A DNA stretch of 64,000 bases from Morella rubra (Eukaryota; Streptophyta; Magnoliopsida; Fagales; Myricaceae): positions 20,704,865 to 20,768,864 of the forward strand of contig CM025853.1 of assembly GCA_003952965.2 (NCBI GenBank), in the 5' to 3' direction. The position numbers and the translations under genes are program-made. The notes under the pieces were generated by a model. That model saw only the letters and a program-made list of their open reading frames with translations, ran no database searches and was not told where the DNA came from. Shown here piece after piece: positions 41,729 to 52,899 of this stretch (the stretch's first letter is position 1; each line of letters opens with the position of its first letter).

Positions 41729-42469
41729 CTAATAGAGAAACCCAATTAGGATTGGGCAATCAATTGAAATATGAGAATACACCATTTTCATACCAATCCT
41801 AAGCATACACAATTGTTCATTCAATAGCAGCTCTAAAGACAATTTTTTTTTTTTATAACAAATTTCATTTTTCTAACATTTTTCAGAGAATGCGTGGCAG
41901 TGCTTGGTATACATATGTAAAATGGAAGAAAAAAGAACACCCTGCCAGCGCTACTGCAGTGGAAAAAATTAGAAACCATAGAGTCAACATTAAAAAAATT
42001 ATAGCCTCTGGCTTTCATCTCTGTGTACTCCAATATCCACTCCCTAGATACAGTGACGCTCGTACTTACATGCCTCACAAGAACGCTTAAATTAATTTAG
42101 TTGGTGATTTAGTACAATCAAGGTGAATCTAAATTAATTTCTTTTCGTTCTTTTATAACAATTTTATCGAAGACCCTACCTCCTTTTAATTGCTCACATT
42201 ATCAGTGTACAAGAAAACAAATAAAGAATTAGAACCAAAAGATTTCTCCATTTCAGAAGCAACCGTAGTCAAAATTTTGCACAGAATCCCTCTAATAAAC
42301 AAAATTTACTTCATTGAACGGCAATAGACAACATGCAAGTGGAAAAAACCCAAAAATCTTCTTTCTTTTCTGACCATTCTCCCACCTTCTCTCGGCAACC
42401 AATCCAAACAGTACACCTTAAATATACCAAAAGGCTAAAATAAATTGAAAGAAGGGTAAACATACTCGA

Positions 42470-42600
42470 TCCGAGAACATCGTTATCACCATCGATTCTC
42501 TCCTTCTTCTTTGGATTCATGCCTTCATCTCCATCGAAACAGAAATTGCCCTCGCCCAATGCCTCCCGCATCGATTCCACCAGCCCTTGTTCACATGCAT
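42470..42600 (-). pseudogene. Putative first exon of the RING gene fragment
   Basis: Minus-strand ATG near 42574: MREALGEGNFCFDGDEGMNP, then KKKERIDGDNDVLGS and a consensus donor (GA/GTATGTTTAC near 42468). The upstream leader up to about 42950 is GC-rich with a GA tract. It could be the first exon of the gene whose RING exon is at 41500-41728. The match to ORTHRUS/VIM N-termini is not evident. Confidence 0.35.
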
Positions 42601-42959
42601 AGCAGAAATAAATACAAAAACTCGATTCAATCAACCAATCAGCGAACGAACCGACCCGCCAAGCAGATTGACGAACTGGGCATCGAGCTCCTCTTCCAAT
42701 TCAACGAACCCAACCCCAACCGACTCCAATCCTATCCTTCTTCCTTCAGAGAAATCGCTCTCAAGACATCCGATAACTCCCAAAGGATCCAACTTGAAAA
42801 AATGCCCGTCCCCAGAGAGAGAGAGCGAGCAAACGGAGACAGGAGAAGCGAGAATTGAAAGAAGAGGGGTTTTTTACCTAGGTAGCGGGAAGCAAAAACT
42901 CGGACTTGGCCCTAGAGGAAATTTTCCCTCTCACCTATATGATGTATTTTGATACTTCA

Positions 42960-43759
42960 ATAATCCCATCGCGTTAGATATACAAATAATTTTCTTTTAT
43001 TTTTTTTATTTTTTTTCTACTTCTAATAGTCAAATATTTAAATCATCGTATAAAATTCATTTTGTTATTACACTCTAAATTGACAATTTTTTAGCCATTA
43101 TTGGCTTTGTTAGTTCAACAGTAATAGTATATTCCAAAGTTGATTATTTTAATTACTACTTTGTTTATAGTTGAAATATACATATATTGTAGCATGCATT
43201 AATATCAGTAATACTTAGTACTTAGACTATATAATATTGTCTAGTACGTAGTTAAAGGTACTTAGTACCTAAAATAACTAGTAACTTGTAACAGTATTTA
43301 AAAATCTAATATTATTTTACATTCTTTTTCATAATTAGTATAATAATTTTAATTAAAATACTTTGGTAGTAGCAGTCTAGTACTTATAATTATTATTTAG
43401 AAAATCTTACCATGTCTTAGAACTTTATACTTATTCAGAAAATCTTAGTACTTGGCATTAACTATATGACATGTTACTTTATGCTCTTTACCATAACTTT
43501 ATGGTAATACATAATTACTATAACTTGATAGTTATAAAACTAAGTGTTAGCTCTAAGTTTACATAATAGCTTAGGTCATTTGATTTTGATAGTAACAAAT
43601 CATTTGCCAACTTTTTTAAAGAGATTATCTTATTTTATAAGTAAACAGCATACATATAAAGCATGTGGAACAACTAAAAAGACCAATCCTCCTTATTATG
43701 ATAATGAATATATCTTCGTCCTAAGTAATATATTCCTAATGAACTAATGTATATATATA
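42960..43759. other. AT-rich intergenic sequence
   Basis: No gene. Between 43130 and 43530 the motif 'agtactta' (TAGTACTTAG, AGTACTTGG) recurs many times without a fixed period. Confidence 0.4.
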
Positions 43760-44092
43760 TTGGTTTTGTGTTATAATATCTTAATTGGTATATGTAGAAT
43801 AGAATTTCCATCATGCATATTTAGACACTTGGGTGTCGGTTTAGTTGCTTTCTTCCGAAGTGTTGCAGAACTTTCATTTGTTTTCTCTTTGTATCCTATG
43901 ATGAAAGCTATGGTGGGCATTTTCTTTTGGCAAGTTCTTGTTATAATTAGTGGGCCTGCTGATCTAATGCATGCATCCGGAGGATCGTATCATGAACAGG
44001 AGGGCCACAATAGGGAATATGTTTGGGCTAGCTGGTCATTTATCTACATTATCATGAGCTTGAGTGGCTTCTCTTTGGTATCATCACCATAA
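43760..44092 (+). CDS. Unrecognised 110-codon ORF, hydrophobic
   Basis: Open frame with two to three hydrophobic stretches (GVGLVAFFRSVAELSFVFSL, GIFFWQVLVIISG, SFIYIIMSLSGFSLV) and an acidic/His patch (GGSYHEQEGHNREY). Codon content is more varied than in surrounding AT-rich DNA. No known domain, no clear promoter and no second copy in the window. It may be a gene fragment or chance ORF. Confidence 0.25.
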   Translation: MVLCYNILIGICRIEFPSCIFRHLGVGLVAFFRSVAELSFVFSLYPMMKAMVGIFFWQVLVIISGPADLMHASGGSYHEQEGHNREYVWASWSFIYIIMSLSGFSLVSSP

Positions 44093-44386
44093 ACGAAAAA
44101 CAAAAACACAAAACAAAGTCAAAAGTGGCCTATAAGGGTTGGCTGACATTGACTTATTGTGCAAAAGTTCAGAGGCGTCGCTTTTGGGTAGGGGGGAAAA
44201 ATCTTGCAGCAAGGTAGCTATAGCCGATCAGCATAAATTATAATCTTGTTGAGTTCAATAGACGCTAGCTATATATGGAGAGTATGCCGGTGAAGGTATA
44301 CGTTTGTTTGGTATAAGCTTTTCCCCAAAAGTTCTTGTCGCCGGGTTTTTGATATTGTCAATTTCTCTTGCGAAGCCACCGCGGTG

Positions 44387-45215
44387 AATGCAAACAAAAG
44401 ATTACAATTAATTAAACAACTCAATTATTTCTATTTTTTTAAAAAAAATGCAAAATTACTCATAATTTGTTATTCCAACTTTCAAACAATCTCTAACATT
44501 CTTAAATTAACTTTATAGTAAAAATTCAAGTAAGAGTACTTACCAAAAAAATAAACTGAACTAAATCTCCGTTTGTTTCAAAATGCATAAAGTATTCTAA
44601 TATTCAATGTGTGATTTTTAAATCAAATATATTTTCTAAAAGTATTTTTCAATATTTGACCTATGTTGTATTTTCTGTAATTTTATATGATTAATAAACT
44701 TAATTCTTAATATAAATTTGAAATAAAATAAAAAATCAATCAAATGACATAAGATCAACATAATTGAATTTAACCAACCAAATAAAATCTAACCAACATC
44801 ACCACCAACATAATAAAATAAACCAAATGCGGAAGCCCTCTTTCCGCAGTAATCTAAACTAACTTTATTGGTTTCTTACAACGAATTTAGTCACTCATTT
44901 TATCGAACATTTAGGGAACCATAATTAAAACAATGCCAAGAGCAAAAGTCTTCATGCAACTATTCATTAGTATTGAAAGGGAGAATGAAATTGAAGTCTT
45001 CAAATTCATCTAGTTTTCCACAGCTGATTTTCTTGGCAACCAAACGTATCATAACAAGTTTAAATTCTGCTCCTCTATTGCAGAAAATAATGCCACCCGA
45101 GACCAACCATCACTCCAACAGAAGTAATTTTTAGAGATGTTTAAGAAAATTGAGCGAGAGAAGGAATTGAAAAGGTTCTTTCGCTAGGTGTAGAGGTTCG
45201 ACTTTGTTGAAATTT
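44387..45215. repeat. Segmental duplication, copy A
   Basis: Matches 49950-52120 once the Pack-MULE at 50389-51712 is removed: same 'gaatgcaaac', 'caaatatattttctaaaagt', 'cgaacattta', 'ttcttggcaaccaaa' and 'ccgagaccaaccatcactcc' order throughout. A further shared block (45935-45985 with 54005-54065, 'cacatcaattccaataattg') suggests the duplication originally extended further. Position 44814-44822 is the uninterrupted target site TAAAATAAA of the Pack-MULE. Confidence 0.9.
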
Positions 45216-46065
45216 CATACTGGTCTGAACTATGAATTTTATCACATTTAACTCTCAAACTATTGAAATGCACAAATATTTGCCATGTTATAAGATCTAA
45301 CGCTCACGTACACCTAATAAACGAAAATAATTGAAAACCATATAAACCGGCCACCTAATTTATTTATTATTTTTACCTTTGCATGACTTAATAGCTAAAA
45401 ATCTATATTTAAAATGACTTAATTGATAAAGTACTTGCCAAATTATCTTTAGCCCTTTTTTCTGATCAATATCACTTATCCATGAGGGCCGAGGTGCTAT
45501 TATTCACAATCTCTTCGTTTAATTTTATTTTTAAGTTAATTTTTTATATTTTGTATTGTAGTTTTATTCTATGTTTATGTTTGTGTTTATTTAATTTTAA
45601 TTTTAATTATTTCAGTTTAAAATAGTTTTGAGATATCGACTATGACTAATAGAAAATAAAAATCTGGACATGAAAAATAAAAAAATTAATTCAATCTCTA
45701 AACGGAGTACTTGATAAGTATGATAAGTATTTTCAATTAAAATTGACACATTAACAACTCTAAGGTATATAATTTTGATAAGTGATTTTCATCTCAAAAA
45801 GTTAAAAAAATAAGTTTTAACTACAATTTATTAATATTTTATTTTATAAATTATTACAAAAGAGCCCATTTCAAATTTTCGCCTAAAACCCCAGTTAGAT
45901 TAGAGCGGCCCCTGCCTACTACATTTGCTTAACACATCAATTCCAATAATTGCGAGGATGAAACAGTAAAAAAATTAGGTTCGCAGATTTTTGCTGCAAA
46001 AGCGTTATGATAATTTATTTTTGAAGTCATTAATGCAATATTTCAGCTAAATAAAGAATATTGGG
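45216..46065. other. Intergenic, AT-rich
   Basis: No coding region recognised. 45240-45330 contains 'actctcaaactattgaaatgcac', related to the MULE-MITE family at 19074, probably an old fragment. Long-range match to 54005-54065 at its right end. Confidence 0.4.
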
Positions 46066-46262
46066 GTGTGTTTGTTTGTAAAATTTTAGGAAGATTAAAA
46101 TTTTAAGGTATTAGATTTGATAAAAAGTGAAGAGAGAGATGATTTTTAATATTTATTATAGTAAAAAGTAATGATTTAATGGAAAGAGAAAAATTATATT
46201 ATAATTTTTATTGTATTAAAATTTTAAGAAGCGTAAAATTTTGATGCGCAAACGCTTTTAAA
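46066..46262. mobile_element. MITE-like element
   Basis: Left end GGGTGTGTTTGTTTGTAAAA and, on the opposite strand at the right, GCGTTTGCGCATCAAAA, both followed by TTTTA and CTTAAAATTTTAA-like arms. AT-rich and non-coding. TSD not resolved. Confidence 0.5.
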
Positions 46263-46559
46263 AACCTTTCTCAGCTGCTGTGCTTCTCGTAAAAACTCAA
46301 TGCTACCTCCGATGTCCACCAGGGGAGCTATAACCTGCCAATTGAGGATAGAAATGTGGTGGGCCAGGCCTATCTGCGGGCCCAAGAACAATGGTGTTAG
46401 CAAGTCTGTTAGCGTTAGTCGTCACATGGTTGTCTGTGGATCAACTACTTGACTGGTAGCTCTTCGGGTGCCAAAACTCATTTATCAAAGACTAAAAAGA
46501 GTCGCTTCCTTGACATCCACTTCTAATCCCAACACCGCCGATTAGGGCTTTTGACTTGT

Positions 46560-47249
46560 GACCCAGAGACTCATTCTACCAAGTTCATAGCTTCACCGGC
46601 GTCCATCTCTGCATCATCGGAAGTTAACAAAGAAAAGGAGGCCGCCTCAAGCTTTAGGTATCTTCTTCTTTCTCTCTAAGCCTGTATGTTCCTGATAATG
46701 ATCGTCTTTTAATTGCAACTGCTCTTGGGTTTTTATGAGAACATTAGTTTTTGCACTCAAGTTTCCTTGTATATATCTCGAACCTGATTGGAGTTATAGT
46801 ATTCCTTCCACAGATAATTGAGAGACACCGCTGATTTTTTTTTTTCTGCATATTTTGTTGCTTTATTTACTGATCTAATGGAATATGGATAGACTCTTCG
46901 TCTTTTGGTTCGTAGATCTATTCGGATAGATAATTTTTTATTTTTTGGTAATTTATAGGACTCAGAAGCTGCTAATGGTCATTATACTTTCCTCATTTTT
47001 TGACAACGTTAGACTGAATGCTTAGAATTCTTGTTAAAAAAAAAAGGTCATTATGATTGATTTTCTTTTTTTGATTTTGAAAACCAAGGTGTAACAAAAC
47101 AAGAGTAATAATTTATTCTGTATATTATCCATGATGGTTGATTTTTCTTTCTGTAATTCAGTTTTTCGAGTCAATTTTTAGCTTACCTCTAGCTGAATGA
47201 AGTTTAATTTTAATTTTGCATCATTGCACATATAAGAGAAAATAAACAC
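46560..47249 (+). other. 5' leader region of the hAT transposase gene
   Basis: Includes a leader exon-like piece (46575-46655) ending near 'tttaggtatcttcttctttc', then intron-like T-rich sequence up to the ATG at 47250. The leader has a homologue at 22690-23460, which supports its being part of the same transcription unit. Confidence 0.55.
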
Positions 47250-49213
47250 ATGCCGAAGAGGAAAGATACATTTTGGGAGCATGCGGAGGATTTAAAGAAT
47301 GGCCGGTTTCGGTGTAAGTATTGCAAGAATGATTTTGCTGGAGGTATTTCAAGGATTAAGTCGCATTTGTCTGGGCTTAGTGGTCGTGACATTAAAGTTT
47401 GTGAAAAAGTCCCTGAAGATATTAAGAAAGTAGTAGTACAAACATTAGCCACTCCTGATAAGAAAGCTAAACATTTGGGAGCATCAAATCGCATGTAGAG
47501 AGTGCCAAGTTTCCGATTCCCACATCATCATCACACAATATTTCAAATGTACGTACAGAAAAGCATAAGTTTGGAGTGGATAAACACTTGGCTAAGTTCT
47601 TCATCTCAGAGGGCATTCGTTCTGAAGCACTTCAATCACTTTTTTTTAATGATTTTGTGAAAGAAATTGTTAAACATGGCTCTGATTATGAACTACCAAG
47701 TTCGTTAACTCTAAAATCACAACTAATACCTGATGTCTCAAAGGAAGTTAAGAATACGTTGAGAATGTCAAAAGATCTTCAGGTAACACAGGTTGTACTC
47801 TCATATCTAATGAAAGTAATCGTCAGAATAAGATCCTTGGAGACTATATCAAGAGTGGTATATTTCTGTATACAGAAGGAGGGGTGGCATGCTTGAAGTC
47901 GTACTACCGAAAACTAGGGAGTTTTGATACAGCAATATTGCAATCCATAATTGAGTCTGTAGGCCCTAAGAATATTGTACAAATTGTCATGTGTGTGAAT
48001 GAGGATATGACAAGTGCTAAGGAGATGCTTTCCAGAGTGTATCCTTGGATATGCTTCGCTTTTGTGCTGCAGAAGTCATGCATGATGAAATATTAATTAA
48101 TTGGCCTTTTGTGGATACTACCATCGAAGTGGCAAACTTGATAGTCTCTTTCATCTACAAGTACCATATTAAAGTACCATTAAGATCAATAGTCAACGTA
48201 CAGGATGAGTCTTGGAATTCTTATTATTTGGTCAAAGCAGTACTAGAAATTGAGGAGGATTAAAATCCTTACAAACATCTACACTAGTGTCTACTGATTC
48301 CGTGGAGTTGCTTGAAGAAGAGCAGCAAGGAGAATATTTGAGACGTGCAAAACTTATTGATTGCGTCATTCATTGTGAAGAATTTTGGACTCGAGCAAAA
48401 GAGATAGCACAAATTTTGCTGCCACTATTTCAAACTCATTGTCTAGTTGAGGGCATTGGCTCAACGTCAGGATACCTGTATGAAATGATGGAAAGGGTAA
48501 CAGACACAATTGAGAAATTTCGTGATAGTAATTGTGCCCTTTATGATGAAATATGGCCAATGACAAATGCAGCACGAAAAAAGATTATCCATCCAATGCA
48601 TGCAGCTGCTGCCTTTTTAAATCCTGCTTACATGTGTTCTGAGAATTTTAAGGAGAACGATGAAATGAGAAGTGGCATAGACTATCTTCTATACTACGTG
48701 GTGGTGGAAGAAGAAAGAAAATGTTTCATGATAGAATTTCAACAATACCGCACGAAAGTGTCGAAGCTGTTCACAGTTGAAGCTAAGGAAATGCTCGAAG
48801 CATCCCATCCTCGTGAGTTGATCAACATCTATATCTTTGTTTATTTTCATTTTCATAACTACTTCTTACATATATATTTATTAATTCATTCCTTTCGGTT
48901 TGTTTAGGCATATGGTGGGACTATTGCGGAAATCATTTGCCTATATTACAAAAATATGCCCTTCGACTTTTGAGTCAACCTTGTAGTACACATTTTCAAT
49001 CAGGATCAATATATGGTTGATGATTTTGATAAGCAGCATCAGACAATATGTCAAGAAGCCACCAATTTACATATGATGCGAAGGTTTAAACAACTTGAAA
49101 CACAAATGTTGGAACCAATCATTCTTGACAAACTTGGTGAAGTTGAATATGGAGAGTTTATTGATCAACCTTTTTGCTATGATGATACTCTTTTTGCACC
49201 ATATAGATCGTGA
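47250..49213 (+). pseudogene. hAT transposase gene (BED finger to dimerisation end), degraded
   Basis: The ATG at 47250 opens an 82-codon BED-type zinc finger (DTFWEHAEDL, then FRCKYCKNDFAGGISRIKSH). After short shifts the reading continues through DKHLAKFFISEGIRSEALQS and SSLTLKSQLIPDVSKEVKNT (47576-47896), the catalytic-core region (47884-48263), a 206-codon piece 48287-48907 (GYLYEMMERVTDTIEKFRDS and HPMHAAAAFLNPAYM), and a likely intron (48813-48907). It ends in a degraded hATC dimerisation segment reading LRLLSQPCSTHFQSG and then a basic C-terminus to 49213. Five or more stops or frameshifts make it inactive. Terminal repeats were not found. Confidence 0.85.
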
Positions 49214-49949
49214 TATCAATGATAGTCTTGTGGATGGGATAGATTTTTTTTTATTTTAAGTGACTTGTACCCACAGATCATGAAGAACAGTTTGCTATTG
49301 TTTTATTTCTATTGCTTTCCAATGTTTTACTTATTTGTAACTTGTTAAAACATTTTTTTTTTCAGTATAGTTTTTGTAGATACTTTTATCAGCCATGGTG
49401 AAAGCAATATTAATTTTTTTATTGACCATAATCAAGTTGTTTAATTTATTTGAAAAAATATTGGTTTTGGTTCTCTGGTTGCTTTGAAATTTTTTGGTAG
49501 GGTCCGAAAGCCATTACGACAAGTCAGAATATTCTCATATCCAAATGATTAAATATTTTATATACTTCTTGTACGTGTCATTTGGAAACTTAGCATTTGA
49601 TGCAGCAAATCACTCAGTGTTCAACAACGTACTTTTTGTACGGTCTCGTTGCCATATAAGCGAAAGAGGCATTAATCTATCTGTCCATACAACTTTAAAT
49701 GATTCAATTGAACAGTAGCCGTCAATAATTTACTAAATTTTATATGCCCTTCATCCAATGGCTTGTCAGCATTTCATAACATTTTGTCATGATGACGCTG
49801 TGTATCTTGTCGTACATCATGAGAGTCTATGCAAAGTTCACATGATATATATTAAAGTTTACATGATAGTTTATGCATCAGTCTATATATGCACAATATT
49901 TTTTTTTTGTAAGCACTATGTATGATATTAAAGTTTTTAATCTTTCGAA
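49214..49949. other. 3' flank of the hAT gene
   Basis: Long T/A-rich sequence with no gene. It probably holds the transposon's 3' untranslated region and end, which I could not delimit. Confidence 0.4.
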
Positions 49950-50388
49950 ATGAATGCAAACGAGAGATTACTATTAATTAAACAACTCAATTATTTCTAT
50001 TTTAAAAGAAAAATGCAAAATTACTCATAATTTGTTATTCCAACTTCCAAACGATCTCTAACATTCTTAAATTAACTTTATAGTAAAAATTCAAGTAAGA
50101 ATACTTACAAAAAAAAAAAAATTGAACAAAATCTCTGTTTGTTTCAAAATACATAAAGTATTCTAATTTTCAGTGTTTGATTGTTACATCAAATATATTT
50201 TCTAAAAGTATTTTTCAATATTTGACCTATGTTGTATTTTATGTAATCTTATATGATTAATAAACTTAATTATTAACATAAATTTGCAATAAAATAAGAA
50301 ATCAATCAAATGACATTAGGTCAACATAATTAAATGTAACCACCCAAATAAAATCTAACCAACATCATCACCAACATAATAAAATAAA

Positions 50389-51712
50389 GGGTTAATTACA
50401 CTTTACACTTGTGGTTTCATAACATTTACACTTTGCACTCAGATATATCAATTTTAAGATATTGGACCCAAATGGTTTAGATTTTTTACCTTTTGCACCT
50501 CACTGTCACATTTTCTGTGATTTTGGACGAAATGAAGGACCATGTGCACCTTTCATGCCAGTTTTTTCCCATTTTGCCCTCCATTTTCGAATTATCTGAA
50601 CTTTGGTACTAGGATGAGTTGGCCAAAAGGAGGACCTCCAACCTCAACCTCTCTCTACACCTTTTCTACCAAAGCTCCCTACAAATCCACTCAAAGCTAT
50701 TTCCAGCCGTTGCTGACAGTTCACCTAGGAAGCAACAAACTTGCTATTTAAGGATACATTCTCCCTCACTGCAGGTGGGTCTTGCTCCAAAATGGGAAGG
50801 CACTCTTGCGGTTTTAAGCAAAAGCTAAGAAAAGGGCTATGGTCACCTGAAGAGGACGAGAAGTTTCTGAGGCATATTACCGAGTATGGCCATGGGTGTT
50901 GGAGCTTTGTCCCTAAGCAAGCTGGTAGACTAACCTCTCCTCTGCGTTTCCTTATCCCCCAAACTAAGCGTACCTACAATGTTCAGAAAAAAGGATCAAT
51001 TTAATATCTCATCTCCATGTGATGTATTCACAGGTCTGCAAAGGTGTGGGAAGAGCTGCAGATTGAGGTGGATCAACTACTTGAGGCTTGATTTGAAGAG
51101 AGGCGCATTCTCACGGGAGGAAGAGAACCTTATAATTGAACTTCATGCAGTTTTCGGGAACATGTAAATTTCTATATCTTACCATCTTCCCCTGGTTCGA
51201 GTAATCAGTAATTTCCTTAACATTTCTTTGGCTTTCCCAGGTGGTCTCTGATTGCAGCGCGATTGCCTGGAAGAACTAGAAATGAAATAAAGAATCTATG
51301 GTACTTGTGCTTAAAGAAGAAGCTCAGACAGAGAGGCATTGACCCCTTCACCCACAAACCATTTTTCTAAAGTTGAGAATGGTGAGGAGAAAGATACAAC
51401 ACCCAAAAGCCGAGATAAAATATGGGTGGTATCCAATGAGCTAATCTCCTCAAGACATAGAGTTCAAAGCAAGAAGTAGCTTTAGTTGAATAGAGACCAG
51501 GATGAGTTGGCAAAAATGGAGGGAAAATGGGGAAAAAATGGCACGGGCGTTGCACGTGGTACTTCATTCAGTCCAAAATCACAGAAAATGTGACGGTGGG
51601 GTGCAAAATGTAAAACATCCAAATTATATGGGTCCAATGTATTAAAATTGATATATCGGGGTGCAAAATATAAATGCCATGAAACTACAGGGGTGCAAAG
51701 TATAATTAATTC
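50389..51712 (+). mobile_element. Pack-MULE 2 (1324 bp, 9-bp TSD TAAAATAAA) carrying MYB
   Basis: TAAAATAAA is duplicated at 50380-50388 and 51713-51721, and is single at the empty site 44814-44822 of the duplicated segment. Terminal inverted repeats of ~200 bp: GGGTTAATTACACTTTACAC at the left and GAATTAATTATACTTTGCAC on the opposite strand at the right, both continuing into 'gtgattttggac' and 'cccattttgccctccatttt'. No transposase. The interior is a genomic (intron-containing) piece of an R2R3-MYB gene with its 5' leader. Confidence 0.95.
50792..51370 (+). CDS. Captured R2R3-MYB DNA-binding domain, 130 codons in frame
   Basis: Three exons: 50792-50924, 51034-51163 and 51241-51370, with GT-AG introns at the conserved R2R3-MYB positions. 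The spliced length is 393 bases including the TAA. The start [20 protein letters not shown] is typical of the MYB61/MYB86 subgroup (usually [20 protein letters not shown]). All three R2 tryptophans are present (GLW, GCW, LRW), as are R3 [17 protein letters not shown] and [15 protein letters not shown]. Odd residues are NMW for NRW, TRNEIKN for TDNEIKN (the recognition helix), and RLDLK for RPDLK. One extra T near 51361-51366 shifts the frame and stops it. The original frame continues [17 protein letters not shown] without the shift. It lacks an activation domain; if expressed it would be a DNA-binding-only protein. Expression is not shown. Confidence 0.8.
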
Positions 51713-52120
51713 TAAAATAAATCAAATGTGTAAGCCCTCTTCCTACAGTAATCTAAACTAGCTTTATTGGTTTCTTACAACTAACTTAGTCACTCATTTT
51801 ATCGAACATTTAGTAACCATAATTAAAACAATGCTAAGAGCAAAAGGCTTCATGCAATGTATTCATTATTATTGAAAGGGAGAATGAAATTGAAGTCTTC
51901 AATCCATCTTGTTTTCCACAATTGATTTTCTTGGCAACCAAATATATCATAACAAGTTTAAATTCTACTCTTCTATTGCGAAAAATAACACCGCCCGAGA
52001 CCAACCATCACTCCAACACGTAATTTTTAGAGACGTTTAGGAAAATTGCGCGAGAAAAGGAATTGAACTTTCTTTGGATGTGAAGGTTCTTTTGCTAGGC
52101 GTAGAGGTTTGACTTTGTTC

Positions 52121-52899
52121 AAGTTTCTTTGAGTATAGATGTGTGCCTATACTGATCTTTAGGAAGGCAAAATAGGCCATTTACACACTTCACAAATATT
52201 GGAGCCAGAAGTGCATCGACTCAGTTGATTGACATGGTGGGTGACGAGGGGGAGAGGTGAGTTTTTGAGCATTTGAGGGAGGAGCAAAACAAAGAGAAGC
52301 TCGCGACATTAGCAAAGAGAAGCTTGAGGCATCAGGAGACTAGAGAAAGAGATTCAACGAAGTCGATAACAATTTGGAAAGCAGATTGCCATATTTGTTT
52401 AAGGAAACCAATCTCCATAAACTCAAGCTTTCTTGTACTAATTGACTAATTGTAGTTTCCGTTGACCAAGTTTTACAAACCTCCTGAACACTAGAAAGTA
52501 GTGAAAGTAGATTTCATAAATCAGATTCCAGAGAAATAAACGGAGCCAAAACCATACCTTGTGCTTATTAACTCCTTACACCAAAGAACAAGTACCCTTG
52601 ATTGCCATGGATAAACCAACGGTACTCTGTCACCAACCGTGCGTGGGTGATGCAGAACGAATAGATGATGTCTACCTCTGGAAAAGGTTTTCATTTTTTA
52701 ATGGTACACCACTGCAGTCATCATTTTTCTAATTTGAAGTTCATTGAAGCCAACCCACGTATGTTAAAAACTGCTAAAATATTATACCCAACTTTCATGT
52801 CATTGAAATTCTTCCACCATGTCTTGTACAAGGAATTGTCACAAATACTATGATGTTGTGTCTTGGTACAAAGCAAACTTTAATTTTCTAAAGATAGCG
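52121..52899. other. Intergenic
   Basis: No gene recognised. A short run (52200-52320) is GA-rich without a repeat period. Confidence 0.4.

Larger units (their letters stand above)
49950..52120. repeat. Segmental duplication, copy B (Pack-MULE inside)
   Basis: Second copy of 44387-45215, split by Pack-MULE 2. Identity to copy A appears high except for small indels, so the duplication is not ancient and the MULE insertion is younger still. Confidence 0.9.

Noticed and set aside
43130..43530. 'agtactta' cluster as a satellite
   Set aside because: Motif spacing is irregular and the sequence between is not repeated.
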